Shown here: piece after piece, positions 1-8,309 of the stretch
Numbering within the stretch: the stretch's first letter is position 1
Layout of the letters: each line of letters starts with the position of its first letter
Assembly: GCF_002776695.1 (NCBI RefSeq)
Contig: NZ_LFJC01000003.1
Span: 1,330,636-1,394,635, forward strand
Reading direction: 5' to 3'
From: Bradyrhizobium nitroreducens
GTDB taxonomy: Bacteria; Pseudomonadota; Alphaproteobacteria; Rhizobiales; Xanthobacteraceae
DNA: 64,000 bases
Notes under the pieces: model-generated
What the model was told of the DNA's origin: nothing
The model's database searches: none
What the model saw: only the letters and a program-made list of their open reading frames with translations
Program-made: the position numbers and the translations under genes

Positions 1-1131
1 CACCTCATAGCCGATGGTGCCAAAATGATGCGCGAGCTCGTCGACGGTGATGCCCTCGCCGAGCAGCGTCACCATATGGCCGCGCCGCACCGCATTCGGC
101 GGCAGATCGGTGATGTCGATCGCGATCAGATCCATGGAGATTCGGCCCGCGACCGGGCAACGCTTGCCGGCGACGATCACCTCGGCACCGCGGGTGCCGT
201 CATTGGAGCTGGCGGCGCGGAAATAGCCGTCGGCATAGCCGACCGCGATGATGGCGAGCTTGGTCGGCCGCCGCGCAGTCCATGTGCCGCCATAACCGAC
301 GCTCTCGCCGCGTTCGACGTTGCGGATCTGCACGATGCGTGCCTTGAGGTCCACCACCGGCTGCATCGGATTGTCTGCCTCCGGCGTCGGGTTGACGCCG
401 TAGAGCGCAGCCCCCGGCCGCACCAGGTCGAACTGGAACGGCGCCCCCAGGAAGATGCCGGAGGAATTGGCGAGCGCCGCCGGCACGCCGGAGAACTCGC
501 TGGCGATGCCGCGGAAGGCCGCGAGCTGCTTCGCATTGACCGGGCTGTTGAGCTGCTCGGCCGAGACCAGATGGCTCATCACCAGCGTGATGCCGTGATC
601 GCCGGCGTTGATGCGGGGAATGATGGCCTGCGCCTCCGAAAGCGTGAGGCCCAGCCGGTTCATGCCGGTGTCGATGTGAATAGCCGCGCCTCCGGTCCAG
701 CCGGTGCGGCGGCAGAACACGTCCCATTCGGCGAGCTCGTTGAGGTCGCCGATGACAGGACGGCAATTGATCTTGGCGTAGTGCTCGCCGGTGTTCTGGA
801 AATAGCCGCCGAGCACGTAGATCGTGGGCTCCGGGACGGCCGCGCGCACCTTGCGCGCTTCCTCGATGGTGGCGACGAAGAAGGTCTTGCAGCCGGCCTT
901 GCTCAGGGCACGCGCGACCTGCTCGGCGCCGCAGCCATAGGCGTCGGCCTTGACCACCGCCGAGCACTCGGCCGGCACCGCCGTCTTCTCGAGCTTGCGC
1001 CAGTTGGCGATGATGGCGTCGAGATCGACGGTCAGCACGCCGCCATAGGCAGCGAGCGCGGCAGCCTGATTGGCTTCCGCGGAGAGGAGGCCGGATTGCG
1101 AGATCGTTTTCGGGTCGGACGCCATTGTCAT
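1..1131 (-). CDS. alr: Alanine racemase, C-terminus cut by window edge
   Basis: PLP-dependent interconversion of L- and D-alanine for peptidoglycan. 377 codons are visible and the frame runs off the left edge. The N-terminal barrel carries the PLP-lysine motif VVKADAYGCG, followed by IHIDTGMNRLG. The C-terminal domain has GRISMDLIAIDITDLP and the terminal GEGITVDELAHHFGTIGYEV. Two in-frame ATGs (1131 and 1125) are possible starts. The gene follows dnaB on the same strand after about 40 bases, so the two are probably cotranscribed, a common alphaproteobacterial order. Identification is from family motifs. Confidence 0.96.
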   Translation of the reverse strand, partial: MTMASDPKTISQSGLLSAEANQAAALAAYGGVLTVDLDAIIANWRKLEKTAVPAECSAVVKADAYGCGAEQVARALSKAGCKTFFVATIEEARKVRAAVPEPTIYVLGGYFQNTGEHYAKINCRPVIGDLNELAEWDVFCRRTGWTGGAAIHIDTGMNRLGLTLSEAQAIIPRINAGDHGITLVMSHLVSAEQLNSPVNAKQLAAFRGIASEFSGVPAALANSSGIFLGAPFQFDLVRPGAALYGVNPTPEADNPMQPVVDLKARIVQIRNVERGESVGYGGTWTARRPTKLAIIAVGYADGYFRAASSNDGTRGAEVIVAGKRCPVAGRISMDLIAIDITDLPPNAVRRGHMVTLLGEGITVDELAHHFGTIGYEV

Positions 1132-1171
1132 GGCGTCGTTTTACGCAAGAGGCAGGCTCGGTTCAAGGAAC

Positions 1172-2680
1172 TCAGTAGTCGTTGCCGCTGCGAGCCGGCA
1201 GCTGAGCGTCAGGCGCGAGGTCGCCGAACCGCGTGACCGAAGCTTCGAACGCCAGATCGACGGTGCCGGTCGGGCCGTGGCGCTGCTTGCCGATGATGAC
1301 CTCTGCCTTTCCGTGCGCAAGGCTCATGTCAAGCTGCCACTTCTCGTGTTCGGGCGTGCCCGGGCGGGGCTCCTTCATCGCGAGGTAATATTCCTCGCGG
1401 TACACGAACAGCACGACGTCGGCGTCCTGCTCGATCGATCCGGATTCACGCAAGTCGGAGAGCTGCGGCCGCTTGTCGTCGCGGGATTCGACCTGGCGCG
1501 AGAGCTGGGACAGCGCGATCACGGGAACGTTGAGTTCCTTCGCCAGCGCCTTCAGGCTGGTCGTGATCTCCGTGATCTCCTGCACGCGGTTATCGCTCCG
1601 CTTGCCCGAGCCCGAGAGCAGCTGGATGTAGTCGATCACCAGCAGGTCGAGGCCCTTCTGGCGCTTCAGCCGGCGCGCGCGCGCCATCAGCTGCGCGATC
1701 GACAGGCCACCGGTGGCGTCGACATAGAAGGGCAGGGATTGCAGCTCGATCGAGACCTCCCGGATCTTCTCGAAATCGGCCTCCGAGATGCCGCCGCGGC
1801 GGATGTGGGAGGAGGGAACGCCGGTGCGCTCGGCCACGATACGCGTGGCGAGCTGGTCGGCCGACATTTCGCAGGAGAAGAAGCCGATCACGCCGCCATT
1901 GGCGGCCCTCGTGGTGCCGTCGGCCTGGAGTTCCGGGACGTAGGCGCGTGCGACATTGTAGGCGATGTTGGTCGCAAGCGAGGTCTTGCCCATGCCGGGA
2001 CGGCCCGCGACGATGATGAGGTCGGAGTGCTGCAGGCCGCCCATCTTGGTATCGAGGTCGCGCATGCCCGTCGAGATGCCCGACAGCTTTCCGTCGCGCT
2101 GGAACGCCTTGGCCGCGAGATCGACCGCGACCGCCAGCGCCTGCGAGAATTTCTGGAAGCCGCCGTCATAGCGGCCAGACTCGGCGAGCTCATAAAGCTT
2201 TCGCTCGGCGTCCTCGATCTGCGCCCGCGGCTGGAAGTCGACCGGTGCGTCATAGGCGACATTGACCATGTCCTCGCCGATGCCGATCAGGTCGCGCCGC
2301 AGCGACAGGTCGTAGACGGTGCGCCCGTAGTCCTGCGCGTTGATGATGGTGGTCGCTTCGGCGGCGAGCCGCGCAAGATACTGCCCGATGGTCATGCCGC
2401 CGACATCGGTGTCGGCGGGCAGGAAGGTCTTCAGGGTGACGGGCGTTGCGATCTTGCCCATCCGGATCAGGCTGCCGGCGGTCTCGAAGATGGTCTGGTG
2501 CAGCGGCTCGAAGAAATGCTTCGCCTCCAGGAAGTCGGAGACGCGGTAAAAGGCATCGTTGTTGACCAGAATCGCGCCCAGGAGGCTCTGCTCCGCCTCG
2601 ATGTTATGCGGAGCGCTCCGATAGGCGGGAGTTCCGGCATCGGGCGCGAGTTTGAGGACGTTCGAATCAGTCAGGGCCAT
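1172..2680 (-). CDS. dnaB: Replicative DNA helicase DnaB
   Basis: The 502-aa hexameric helicase of the replication fork. The N-terminal DnaG-interacting domain begins near APHNIEAEQSLLGAIL (residues 24-39). The RecA-like C-terminal domain has Walker A GRPGMGKT (226-233), a Walker B-like LLVIDYIQLL, and the DnaB-typical LSQLSRQVESRDDKRPQLSDLRESG segment (described, not quoted beyond its first residues). Length is normal and there is no intein. It lies upstream of alr in the same orientation. Confidence 0.97.
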   Translation of the reverse strand: MALTDSNVLKLAPDAGTPAYRSAPHNIEAEQSLLGAILVNNDAFYRVSDFLEAKHFFEPLHQTIFETAGSLIRMGKIATPVTLKTFLPADTDVGGMTIGQYLARLAAEATTIINAQDYGRTVYDLSLRRDLIGIGEDMVNVAYDAPVDFQPRAQIEDAERKLYELAESGRYDGGFQKFSQALAVAVDLAAKAFQRDGKLSGISTGMRDLDTKMGGLQHSDLIIVAGRPGMGKTSLATNIAYNVARAYVPELQADGTTRAANGGVIGFFSCEMSADQLATRIVAERTGVPSSHIRRGGISEADFEKIREVSIELQSLPFYVDATGGLSIAQLMARARRLKRQKGLDLLVIDYIQLLSGSGKRSDNRVQEITEITTSLKALAKELNVPVIALSQLSRQVESRDDKRPQLSDLRESGSIEQDADVVLFVYREEYYLAMKEPRPGTPEHEKWQLDMSLAHGKAEVIIGKQRHGPTGTVDLAFEASVTRFGDLAPDAQLPARSGNDY

Positions 2681-2971
2681 GGTCGGACGTGCTTAGCAAT
2701 TTTCTTGGGCGGATGCGGGGCCGGGATAAAGCGCCGCCGCAGACCAAAGCGGAAGCAAAAGCTGGCCGCTATCAACCGATCTTAAAAGCGGTGGATGATT
2801 AGCAGCCGCAGCACGCGCCGCGCTTGACGGATTTTTGCGGAACCTGCGCGGCCCAAAAGCGGCCGCGACCACGCCACGGAAATATCCCGAAACCCTGAAC
2901 CTAATGAATTGGCGCGCAGACGTATCGAAGAGCGCGCCAAAAAGGCACGCGCCGGGAGCCTTCGGCTCGCT

Positions 2972-3091
2972 TCAGACCAGCAGGAGATAGACCAGCGCAA
3001 CCAGAGCCGCCCCGACGCCGGTGACGATCAGGGCAAAATCGGTGCGGAGGTCGTCCTGCACGTCAAATGAGGTTTGGGTCTCTTTGCTCAT
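2972..3091 (-). CDS. 39-aa single-pass membrane protein
   Basis: A short frame beginning MSKETQTSFDVQDD with one hydrophobic stretch near the C-terminus (ALIVTGVGAALVALVYLLLV). The polar N-terminus and C-terminal anchor suggest a small tail-anchored inner-membrane protein. Function unknown. A perfect TGTGA-N6-TCACA palindrome lies 33 bases upstream of the ATG, so a Crp/Fnr-family protein may control it. Support comes from coherent amino-acid composition and a clear stop; conservation was not tested. Confidence 0.6.
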   Translation of the reverse strand: MSKETQTSFDVQDDLRTDFALIVTGVGAALVALVYLLLV

Positions 3092-3433
3092 GGCGACGGT
3101 CTAGGACAGGTCCGACCAGACTTATGTGAAGTGGATCACATCTCCCCGGATTCTTTCGGGGGTATGAGCGGAACAGGCGGCCGTGCCGGGGATTGTCTCC
3201 CGCGTCCGGCAACAGGGAGCGAGGCAAGCGATGCGGCCAGAACGGCAGCACCAGAATTGGCGAAGCGAGGCAGGTAGCCGGCTTTGGCTGTCGGGGCTGC
3301 TTGCGGCCATGGAGCACGCTGAGCGGCCCGAAGTGCGTCGCCAGCCCGTCGCGCCGGAAATCCTGGTGGAGCTCCGGGCGCAACTGGCGTTAACGGCCCT
3401 TTTCCGCTCCTCCCCAATTTCGACCCTGCGCCA
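3092..3433. other. Gene-free stretch upstream of the repeat/IS block
   Basis: No convincing gene was found. An open frame on the plus strand (3183-3437, 84 codons) has an arginine-rich, unrecognised translation, and its stop codon is supplied by the CTAG at the edge of the left 106-bp repeat. It is therefore treated as chance or as the remains of something truncated. The stretch contains the Crp-like palindrome at 3124-3141. Confidence 0.5.
3124..3141. promoter_or_regulatory. Crp/Fnr-type palindromic operator
   Basis: ATGTGA-N6-TCACAT is a perfect 18-bp dyad that contains the classical CRP consensus TGTGA-N6-TCACA. It lies 33 bases upstream of the minus-strand 39-aa membrane protein gene, close to where a promoter would sit. 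Which regulator binds is an inference. Confidence 0.5.
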
Positions 3434-3539
3434 CTAGAGCGTTTTCGAGCGAAGTGGACACCGGTTCGCGTGAAGAAAACGCGTCAAAACGAGAATCTAG
3501 AGCTTCGGTTCTGATTCAATCAGAACCGAAAATGCTCTA
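3434..3539 (+). repeat. 106-bp palindromic repeat, left copy
   Basis: Starts CTAGAGCGTTTTCGAGCG and ends AATGCTCTA. It contains an internal hairpin (TTCGGTTCTGATT / AATCAGAACCGAA). The right copy at 4730-4835 is its reverse complement, with one difference seen by eye. It ends in the TA that flanks the IS630-type element. It resembles MITE-like dispersed repeats known from Bradyrhizobium. Confidence 0.85.
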
Positions 3540-4729
3540 GTGTCCCGAATCTGAAGTTCGACGGACTCCAAATCGACTCGAACCTAGCGGAATCTCTCGA
3601 TTTTGGGGAGGATCGGTTATGGGTCGACGCTTTGCCCCGCTGGGGCTCGATGAGATGGAACACGCTGAGTTGACGTCGCTGGCGTCGCGCCGGAGCACGG
3701 CGCAGGCGTTGGCGCTGCGGGCTCGGATCATCTTGGCCTGTGCTGAAGGCGAGCAGAGCAAGGTCGTGGCGGCCCGCCTGGCTATTGATCCTGACACGGT
3801 TAGCAAATGGCGTCTGCGCTTCGCCGAGCATCGACTTGAAGGTCTCTTGGACAAGCCGCGATCAGGGACGCCGCGCACCATCGAGGATGCCCGGATCGAG
3901 GCGGTGATCGTCCGCACCCTTGAGACGAAGCCTGCCGATGCGACGCATTGGAGTTCACGCGGTATGGCACGGGCCAGCGGGCTGTCTGTCTCGACAGTAC
4001 AGCGGATATGGCGCGCCTTCGGCCTGCAGCCGCATCGGTTGGAGACCTTCAAGCTCTCAACCGACCCAGATTTCGTTGCCAAAGTTCGCGACGTGGTCGG
4101 CCTCTATGTGGCCCCGCCCGAGCGCGCCATTGTACTGTGTGTCGATGAGAAATCGCAGATCCAGGCGCTGGACCGCAGCCAGCCCATGTTCCCCATGCGG
4201 CCTGGCCAGGCGGCGCGCCGCAGTCACGATTACAAGCGCCACGGGACGACCTCGCTGTTTGCTGCCCTCGACATCGCAACTGGCCGGGTCATCGGCAAGT
4301 GTTATGGGCGCCATCGCGCCGTGGAGTTCCGCAAATTTCTCGATGAGATCGAAGCCGCTGTTCCAGACAGTCTGGACGTTCACCTTGTCATGGACAATTA
4401 CGCAACCCACAAGACGCCGCTGATCCGCAACTGGTTGGCCAAGAGGCCACGCTGGCACGTGCATCTGACGCCAACCAGTTCATCTTGGCTCAATCAGGTC
4501 GAACGTTTCTTTGCGCTCATCACCGAGCGCAAAATCAGGCGCGGTATCTATCGCAGCGTGGCTGCGCTGCGCACCGACATTAAGTCCTTCATCGAACTTC
4601 ACAACGCCAAACCAAAGCCGTTCCGATGGACAAAATCAGCCGACGACATCCTTAGTTCGATCGAGCGCTTCTGCGCTTACAGTTTGCCCGCCAAGGCCTA
4701 AAATGCCACGAACTTTTGGTTCAGGACAC
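3540..4729 (+). mobile_element. IS630-family insertion sequence, 1190 bp
   Basis: The ends are imperfect inverted repeats (left GTGTCCCGAATCTGAAGTTC, right complement GTGTCCTGAACCAAAAGTTC) flanked by a TA dinucleotide on each side, as expected for IS630/Tc1-type insertion. One intact transposase gene fills it. It sits exactly between two inverted 106-bp repeats. Confidence 0.9.
3619..4701 (+). CDS. IS630-family transposase
   Basis: A 360-aa DDE transposase. The N-terminal half is a helix-turn-helix region ([36 protein letters not shown]). The catalytic half shows the three acidic positions of the DDE motif: [26 protein letters not shown], and [19 protein letters not shown]. The frame is uninterrupted, so the element may be active. 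It would cut and paste the IS at TA targets. Confidence 0.95.
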   Translation: MGRRFAPLGLDEMEHAELTSLASRRSTAQALALRARIILACAEGEQSKVVAARLAIDPDTVSKWRLRFAEHRLEGLLDKPRSGTPRTIEDARIEAVIVRTLETKPADATHWSSRGMARASGLSVSTVQRIWRAFGLQPHRLETFKLSTDPDFVAKVRDVVGLYVAPPERAIVLCVDEKSQIQALDRSQPMFPMRPGQAARRSHDYKRHGTTSLFAALDIATGRVIGKCYGRHRAVEFRKFLDEIEAAVPDSLDVHLVMDNYATHKTPLIRNWLAKRPRWHVHLTPTSSSWLNQVERFFALITERKIRRGIYRSVAALRTDIKSFIELHNAKPKPFRWTKSADDILSSIERFCAYSLPAKA

Positions 4730-4835
4730 TAGAGCATTTTCGGTTCTGATTGAATCAGAACCGAAGCTCTAGATTCTTGTTTTGACGCGTTTTCTTCACG
4801 CGAACCGGTGTCCACTTCGCTCGAAAACGCTCTAG
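4730..4835 (-). repeat. 106-bp palindromic repeat, right copy
   Basis: Reverse complement of the repeat at 3434-3539, beginning at the right TA of the IS and ending CGCTCTAG. Together the pair gives the IS 106-bp outer inverted repeats beyond its own termini. Confidence 0.85.
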
Positions 4836-4850
4836 CGGCCGAAGCTGGCG

Positions 4851-4905
4851 GATTTGGCCCGGCGGCCAAACCCGGGGGGATTTGGCCTAGCGGCCAAACC
4901 CGGGG
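4851..4905 (-). repeat. 28-bp tandem duplication at a gene 3' end
   Basis: Two adjacent copies of GATTTGGCC..GCGGCCAAACCC with a 28-base period differ at two positions. The copy nearer the DUF2155 gene contains its TAG stop; the outer copy has CGG there instead. The duplication therefore lies across the end of the coding region. Confidence 0.8.
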
Positions 4906-5924
4906 ATACCGAACAGACCCGGCCGCTGCTCTGGCGGCGGAGGCGGCGGCGGCGCCGGTTGCTGCGGCTGGATCGGCGGCAGAGGCTGCGGCGGACGCTG
5001 CTGCACCTGCTTGGGCGCGGCCTTCTTCTGTGCGGGCGGCGGCGGAGCCGGCGGCTTGGTCGCAGGATCCGGTGCAGCGGTCGCGATGGTCTGCTGCGGC
5101 TCTTTGCAGTCGGTGAGCCAGATGTCGTAGATCGGGTGCTCGACGCCGTGCAGGCCCGGGCTTGCCGCGTACATCCAGCCCGAGAAGATCCGCTTCACCT
5201 CCCCTTGCAGGGTGATCTCGTCGACCTCGACGAAGGCGTCGGTATTGGCGGCCTCCGTCGCCGGCCGCGTGTAGCAGGCGTCGGTCTTGACCCTGAGCGC
5301 GCCGAACTGGACGGTCTCGCCGATCTCCTCGTCGAAATTGATGATGCGCCCGGTGATCTTGTCGAGGCCGGAGAAGGTCGCCTTCTTGTTCACGATCTTC
5401 TGCGCCGGCGGTTCGGTGACCACCTCGTCGCCCGGCTGGAGGCTCGCCGGGGTCTGCGGCACGGCGCCGCCCGGTCCGCCCTTCTGTTGCGGCTGACGCC
5501 CCGGCGCGCCCGGCTGGGCGCCACCTGGCGGCGCGACCGCCACGGGCGGCGGCTGGTTGGGTGGGGCGACGGTGGAGCCCGGCGGCGGCGCCAACGGCTG
5601 GGTCTCGACCGGCCCCGGCATCACATTGCCCTGCCGTCCCTGAGGCGGCGGAGGCATGGGGCGCGACGGCAGCACGCGGCCCTGCGGCGGCAGCTCCGGC
5701 ACCTCTTCGTCGTCGTCGGGGATCTGCTGCGGTTGCGGCTGGCCGCGCGGAATATTACCGGGCGGCCGCAGCGGCGGCGGGTCGGAAAAGATCGTGCCGA
5801 TTTGCGCCTGAGCCGGCGTCGCGGCCGTCAGTGCGGTGGCGGCCAAAAGCGCCGCAAGACCTGTCAGAGTAATGGTTCGAAACATCTCGCGCGGCTTCAA
5901 CAGCGAATCGGGCTTGCTGGACAT
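4887..5924 (-). CDS. DUF2155 domain protein, proline-rich, secreted
   Basis: A 345-aa exported protein. A hydrophobic signal segment (TLTGLAALLAATALTAATPAQA) is followed by a long proline/glutamine-rich linker and then the DUF2155 domain, recognised from FSGLDKITGRIINFDEEIGE and FSGWMYAASPGLHGVEHP, with two cysteines (ACYTRP, LTDCKE). A second proline-rich tail ends GLFGIPGFGR. The start is uncertain: ATG 5924 is used, and ATG 5885 would begin directly at the signal peptide. Probably periplasmic; molecular role unknown. The 3' end is tandemly duplicated next to the IS block. Confidence 0.85.
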   Translation of the reverse strand: MSSKPDSLLKPREMFRTITLTGLAALLAATALTAATPAQAQIGTIFSDPPPLRPPGNIPRGQPQPQQIPDDDEEVPELPPQGRVLPSRPMPPPPQGRQGNVMPGPVETQPLAPPPGSTVAPPNQPPPVAVAPPGGAQPGAPGRQPQQKGGPGGAVPQTPASLQPGDEVVTEPPAQKIVNKKATFSGLDKITGRIINFDEEIGETVQFGALRVKTDACYTRPATEAANTDAFVEVDEITLQGEVKRIFSGWMYAASPGLHGVEHPIYDIWLTDCKEPQQTIATAAPDPATKPPAPPPPAQKKAAPKQVQQRPPQPLPPIQPQQPAPPPPPPPEQRPGLFGIPGFGR

Positions 5925-6125
5925 TCTACAGGGGATACCGCCGCTCGCAGGCCCTCCGGTTAACACGGCGAATACGGCGGGGGAAGGGCGGCATCCCTGC
6001 CCTTCCCGGCCGAGTCTGGCCAGACCGGCTGCCGAATGGGATAGTCGGACGCCCCTCCCAGGGGCGCGAGGCGGGCATCGCCTTCCGAATGCCCCCGACT
6101 GGAAACACCCCCGAGGTCACTCCCC

Positions 6126-7073
6126 ATGCCCGTTGTGCTCGATCCCGATGCCGCTGCCGTCTACAAGGCCTTCCAGGATGCCGGCCGCCCGGCCTACGAG
6201 ACCCTGACGGCGCCCGAGGCCCGCGCCTATTACGCGCAGGCCCGCTTTGCCACCAACCCCGAGCCGCCCGAACTTGCCCGCGTCGCACAGCTTGCGATCC
6301 CGGCGCCGCACGGGGAGATTCCGGCCCGCCTCTACGTTCCGAAGGAGCCGCGCCGGCAAGATGGACTGTCGCCGGCGCTGGTATTCTTCCATGGCGGCGG
6401 CTGGGTGATCGGCGATCTCGACTCCCACGATGTCGCCTGCCGGCAGCTTGCCGACGCCGGCGCGCTGATCGTGATCTCGGTCGATTACCGCCTCGCCCCC
6501 GAGCACAAATTTCCCGCGGCCGCCGATGACGCCATCGCGGCGACCAAATGGGTTGCCGCCAACGCACGCGAGCTCGGCATCGACGCCGCCCGCCTTTCCA
6601 TCGGCGGCGACAGCGCCGGCGGCAACCTCACCGCGGTCGTCGCGCTCGCCGCGCGCGATGCCGGCGGCCCTGCGCTCGCGGGCCAGGTGCTGATCTATCC
6701 CGCCACCGATTTCGCCATGACTCACGGCTCCCACAGCGAGCCCGAGACCAGCGTGCTGCTGACGCATTCGGTGATCCGCTGGTTCCGCGACCACTACCTC
6801 AACGGCGCCGCGGACATCCACGATTGGCGCGCGTCGCCGGCACGGGCGCAAGATCTGGCGGGCCTGCCGCCGGCCTACGTGCTGACCGCCGGCGCCGATC
6901 CACTGCGTGACGAGGGCAACGAATACGCCGCGCGCCTGAAGCAGGCCGGCGTGCCCGTCACGTTCAAGCATTATCCCGGCCAGTTCCACGGGTTCTTTAC
7001 GATGGGCAAGCTGCTGCCACAGGCCAATGTCGCTATCGGCGAGATCGGCGCGTGGCTGAAGGGATTGGGATAG
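6126..7073 (+). CDS. Alpha/beta hydrolase of the HSL (GDXG) esterase family
   Basis: A 315-aa carboxylesterase/lipase-like enzyme. The oxyanion motif HGGGW (89-93) and nucleophile elbow GDSAGG (161-166) define the hormone-sensitive lipase family. Probable catalytic Asp and His lie in TAGADPLRDE and YPGQFHGFF. No signal peptide, so probably cytoplasmic. A GAGG element precedes the ATG. The next gene (a transporter) starts 21 bases downstream on the same strand, suggesting cotranscription. Substrate unknown. Confidence 0.92.
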   Translation: MPVVLDPDAAAVYKAFQDAGRPAYETLTAPEARAYYAQARFATNPEPPELARVAQLAIPAPHGEIPARLYVPKEPRRQDGLSPALVFFHGGGWVIGDLDSHDVACRQLADAGALIVISVDYRLAPEHKFPAAADDAIAATKWVAANARELGIDAARLSIGGDSAGGNLTAVVALAARDAGGPALAGQVLIYPATDFAMTHGSHSEPETSVLLTHSVIRWFRDHYLNGAADIHDWRASPARAQDLAGLPPAYVLTAGADPLRDEGNEYAARLKQAGVPVTFKHYPGQFHGFFTMGKLLPQANVAIGEIGAWLKGLG

Positions 7074-7094
7074 CCCGTAGCCCGACACTCATAG

Positions 7095-8108
7095 ATGCCT
7101 TCCATCCTCGCAACTGCTCTCGCCCTTCCTTTGCGCGTCCTGACCTGGCTCGGCAGCCAGGGCACCCGCGGCGTCGCCGCTGTCGTGTTCATCGCAGCCG
7201 CGGTGCCGCCGCTCGGCGCATTGCTGCGTCCGTATCTCACCGAGGCCATCCTCGGCCTGCTCTGCATCTCCTTCATGCGGGTCGATCTGGCCGCGCTCTA
7301 CAGCCATCTGCGCCGCCCGGCGCTGGTTGCAACTGCCACGGCCTGGACCACGATCGGCGTGCCGTTGATCGTCGGATTGATCGCGCACGCAACCGGGCTC
7401 ACGGCCCGCGCGCCCGGGCTTTCGCTCGCGCTGATGCTCCAGAGCATGGCCTCACCGATGATGGCCTCGCCTGCCCTCGCCGCATTGATGGGACTCGATG
7501 CCACGCTCGTGCTGATCACGCTGGTGACCTCGACCGCGCTGGTGCCCTTCACTGCCTCGATGTTCGCAGGCCTCTTCCTCGGCGACATGCTCAGCATCAC
7601 GCCGCTGACGCTGGGCCTGAAACTGCTCGGCATCCTCACAGCATCGCTGCTGGCCGCGACCGCCATCCGCTGGATTGTCGGCGCGGAGGCAATCCAGCGT
7701 CACAAGACGCCGATCGACGGCCTCAACATCATCATCCTCTTCATCTTCGCCGCCGCGGTCATGGGCGATGTCGTCAGCGACCTCCTCGCTCAGCCGCTTG
7801 TCACCATCAGCCTCGCAGCTTTGTCCTTCGCGATCTACTTCGCCCTGCTCGCCGTCACCACGCTGCTGTTCCGCCGCATCGGCACCGGACGCGCGCTGGC
7901 ACTCGGGCTGATGGTGTCACAGCGCAATCTCGGCCTGATGCTGGCGGCAACGGCCGGCGCATTGCCGCCCGCCACCTGGCTCTATTTCGCGGTGACGCAG
8001 TTTCCAATTCACCTCGCGCCGTACATGCTGATGCCGATCGCGCGGCGGCTGACGGGGCGCGCGGATATGTCGAGCAGTGCTGGCGGAAAGCTGGAGGCTC
8101 GGCCGTAA
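7095..8108 (+). CDS. BASS-like (bile acid:sodium symporter family) membrane transporter
   Basis: A 337-aa integral membrane protein with about nine to ten hydrophobic segments. The segments around SLALMLQSMASPMMASPALAA and LGLMVSQRNLGLMLAA resemble the discontinuous-helix regions of the BASS/SBF-like fold. It follows the esterase closely, so it might import or export the substrate or product of that enzyme. This is an inference from position. Confidence 0.75.
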   Translation: MPSILATALALPLRVLTWLGSQGTRGVAAVVFIAAAVPPLGALLRPYLTEAILGLLCISFMRVDLAALYSHLRRPALVATATAWTTIGVPLIVGLIAHATGLTARAPGLSLALMLQSMASPMMASPALAALMGLDATLVLITLVTSTALVPFTASMFAGLFLGDMLSITPLTLGLKLLGILTASLLAATAIRWIVGAEAIQRHKTPIDGLNIIILFIFAAAVMGDVVSDLLAQPLVTISLAALSFAIYFALLAVTTLLFRRIGTGRALALGLMVSQRNLGLMLAATAGALPPATWLYFAVTQFPIHLAPYMLMPIARRLTGRADMSSSAGGKLEARP

Positions 8109-8115
8109 CCTATTT

Positions 8116-8298
8116 TCAGCGCGTGAGGTAAAACAGTCCAAACAACACGGCTGCCAGAAGCACCAGTTCGAGAGAGGACAGGGCTTTATCGATCGTGGTG
8201 TAGGTTTTTGGAAAGCGCCGTCGCGCAATCTGCCCAAGGCAAAATGCAGTCATCGCGAGTGTGACGAACAGGACCAAGCCGATCGACTTCGTCCACAT
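8116..8298 (-). CDS. 60-aa two-pass membrane protein
   Basis: Two hydrophobic helices (SIGLVLFVTLAMTAFCLG and SSLELVLLAAVLFGLFYLT) are separated by a short basic loop (ARRRFPKTYTT). The gene is convergent with the BASS transporter and downstream of the GlxA-like regulator on the same strand after a 12-base gap, so it may be transcribed with that regulator. Function unknown. Confidence 0.65.
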   Translation of the reverse strand: MWTKSIGLVLFVTLAMTAFCLGQIARRRFPKTYTTIDKALSSLELVLLAAVLFGLFYLTR

Positions 8299-8309
8299 GA
8301 TGCGACGCC

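Noticed and set aside
3183..3437. 84-codon plus-strand frame before the IS block
   Set aside because: Unrecognised Arg-rich translation, overlapping open frames on the other strand, and a stop supplied by the repeat edge.
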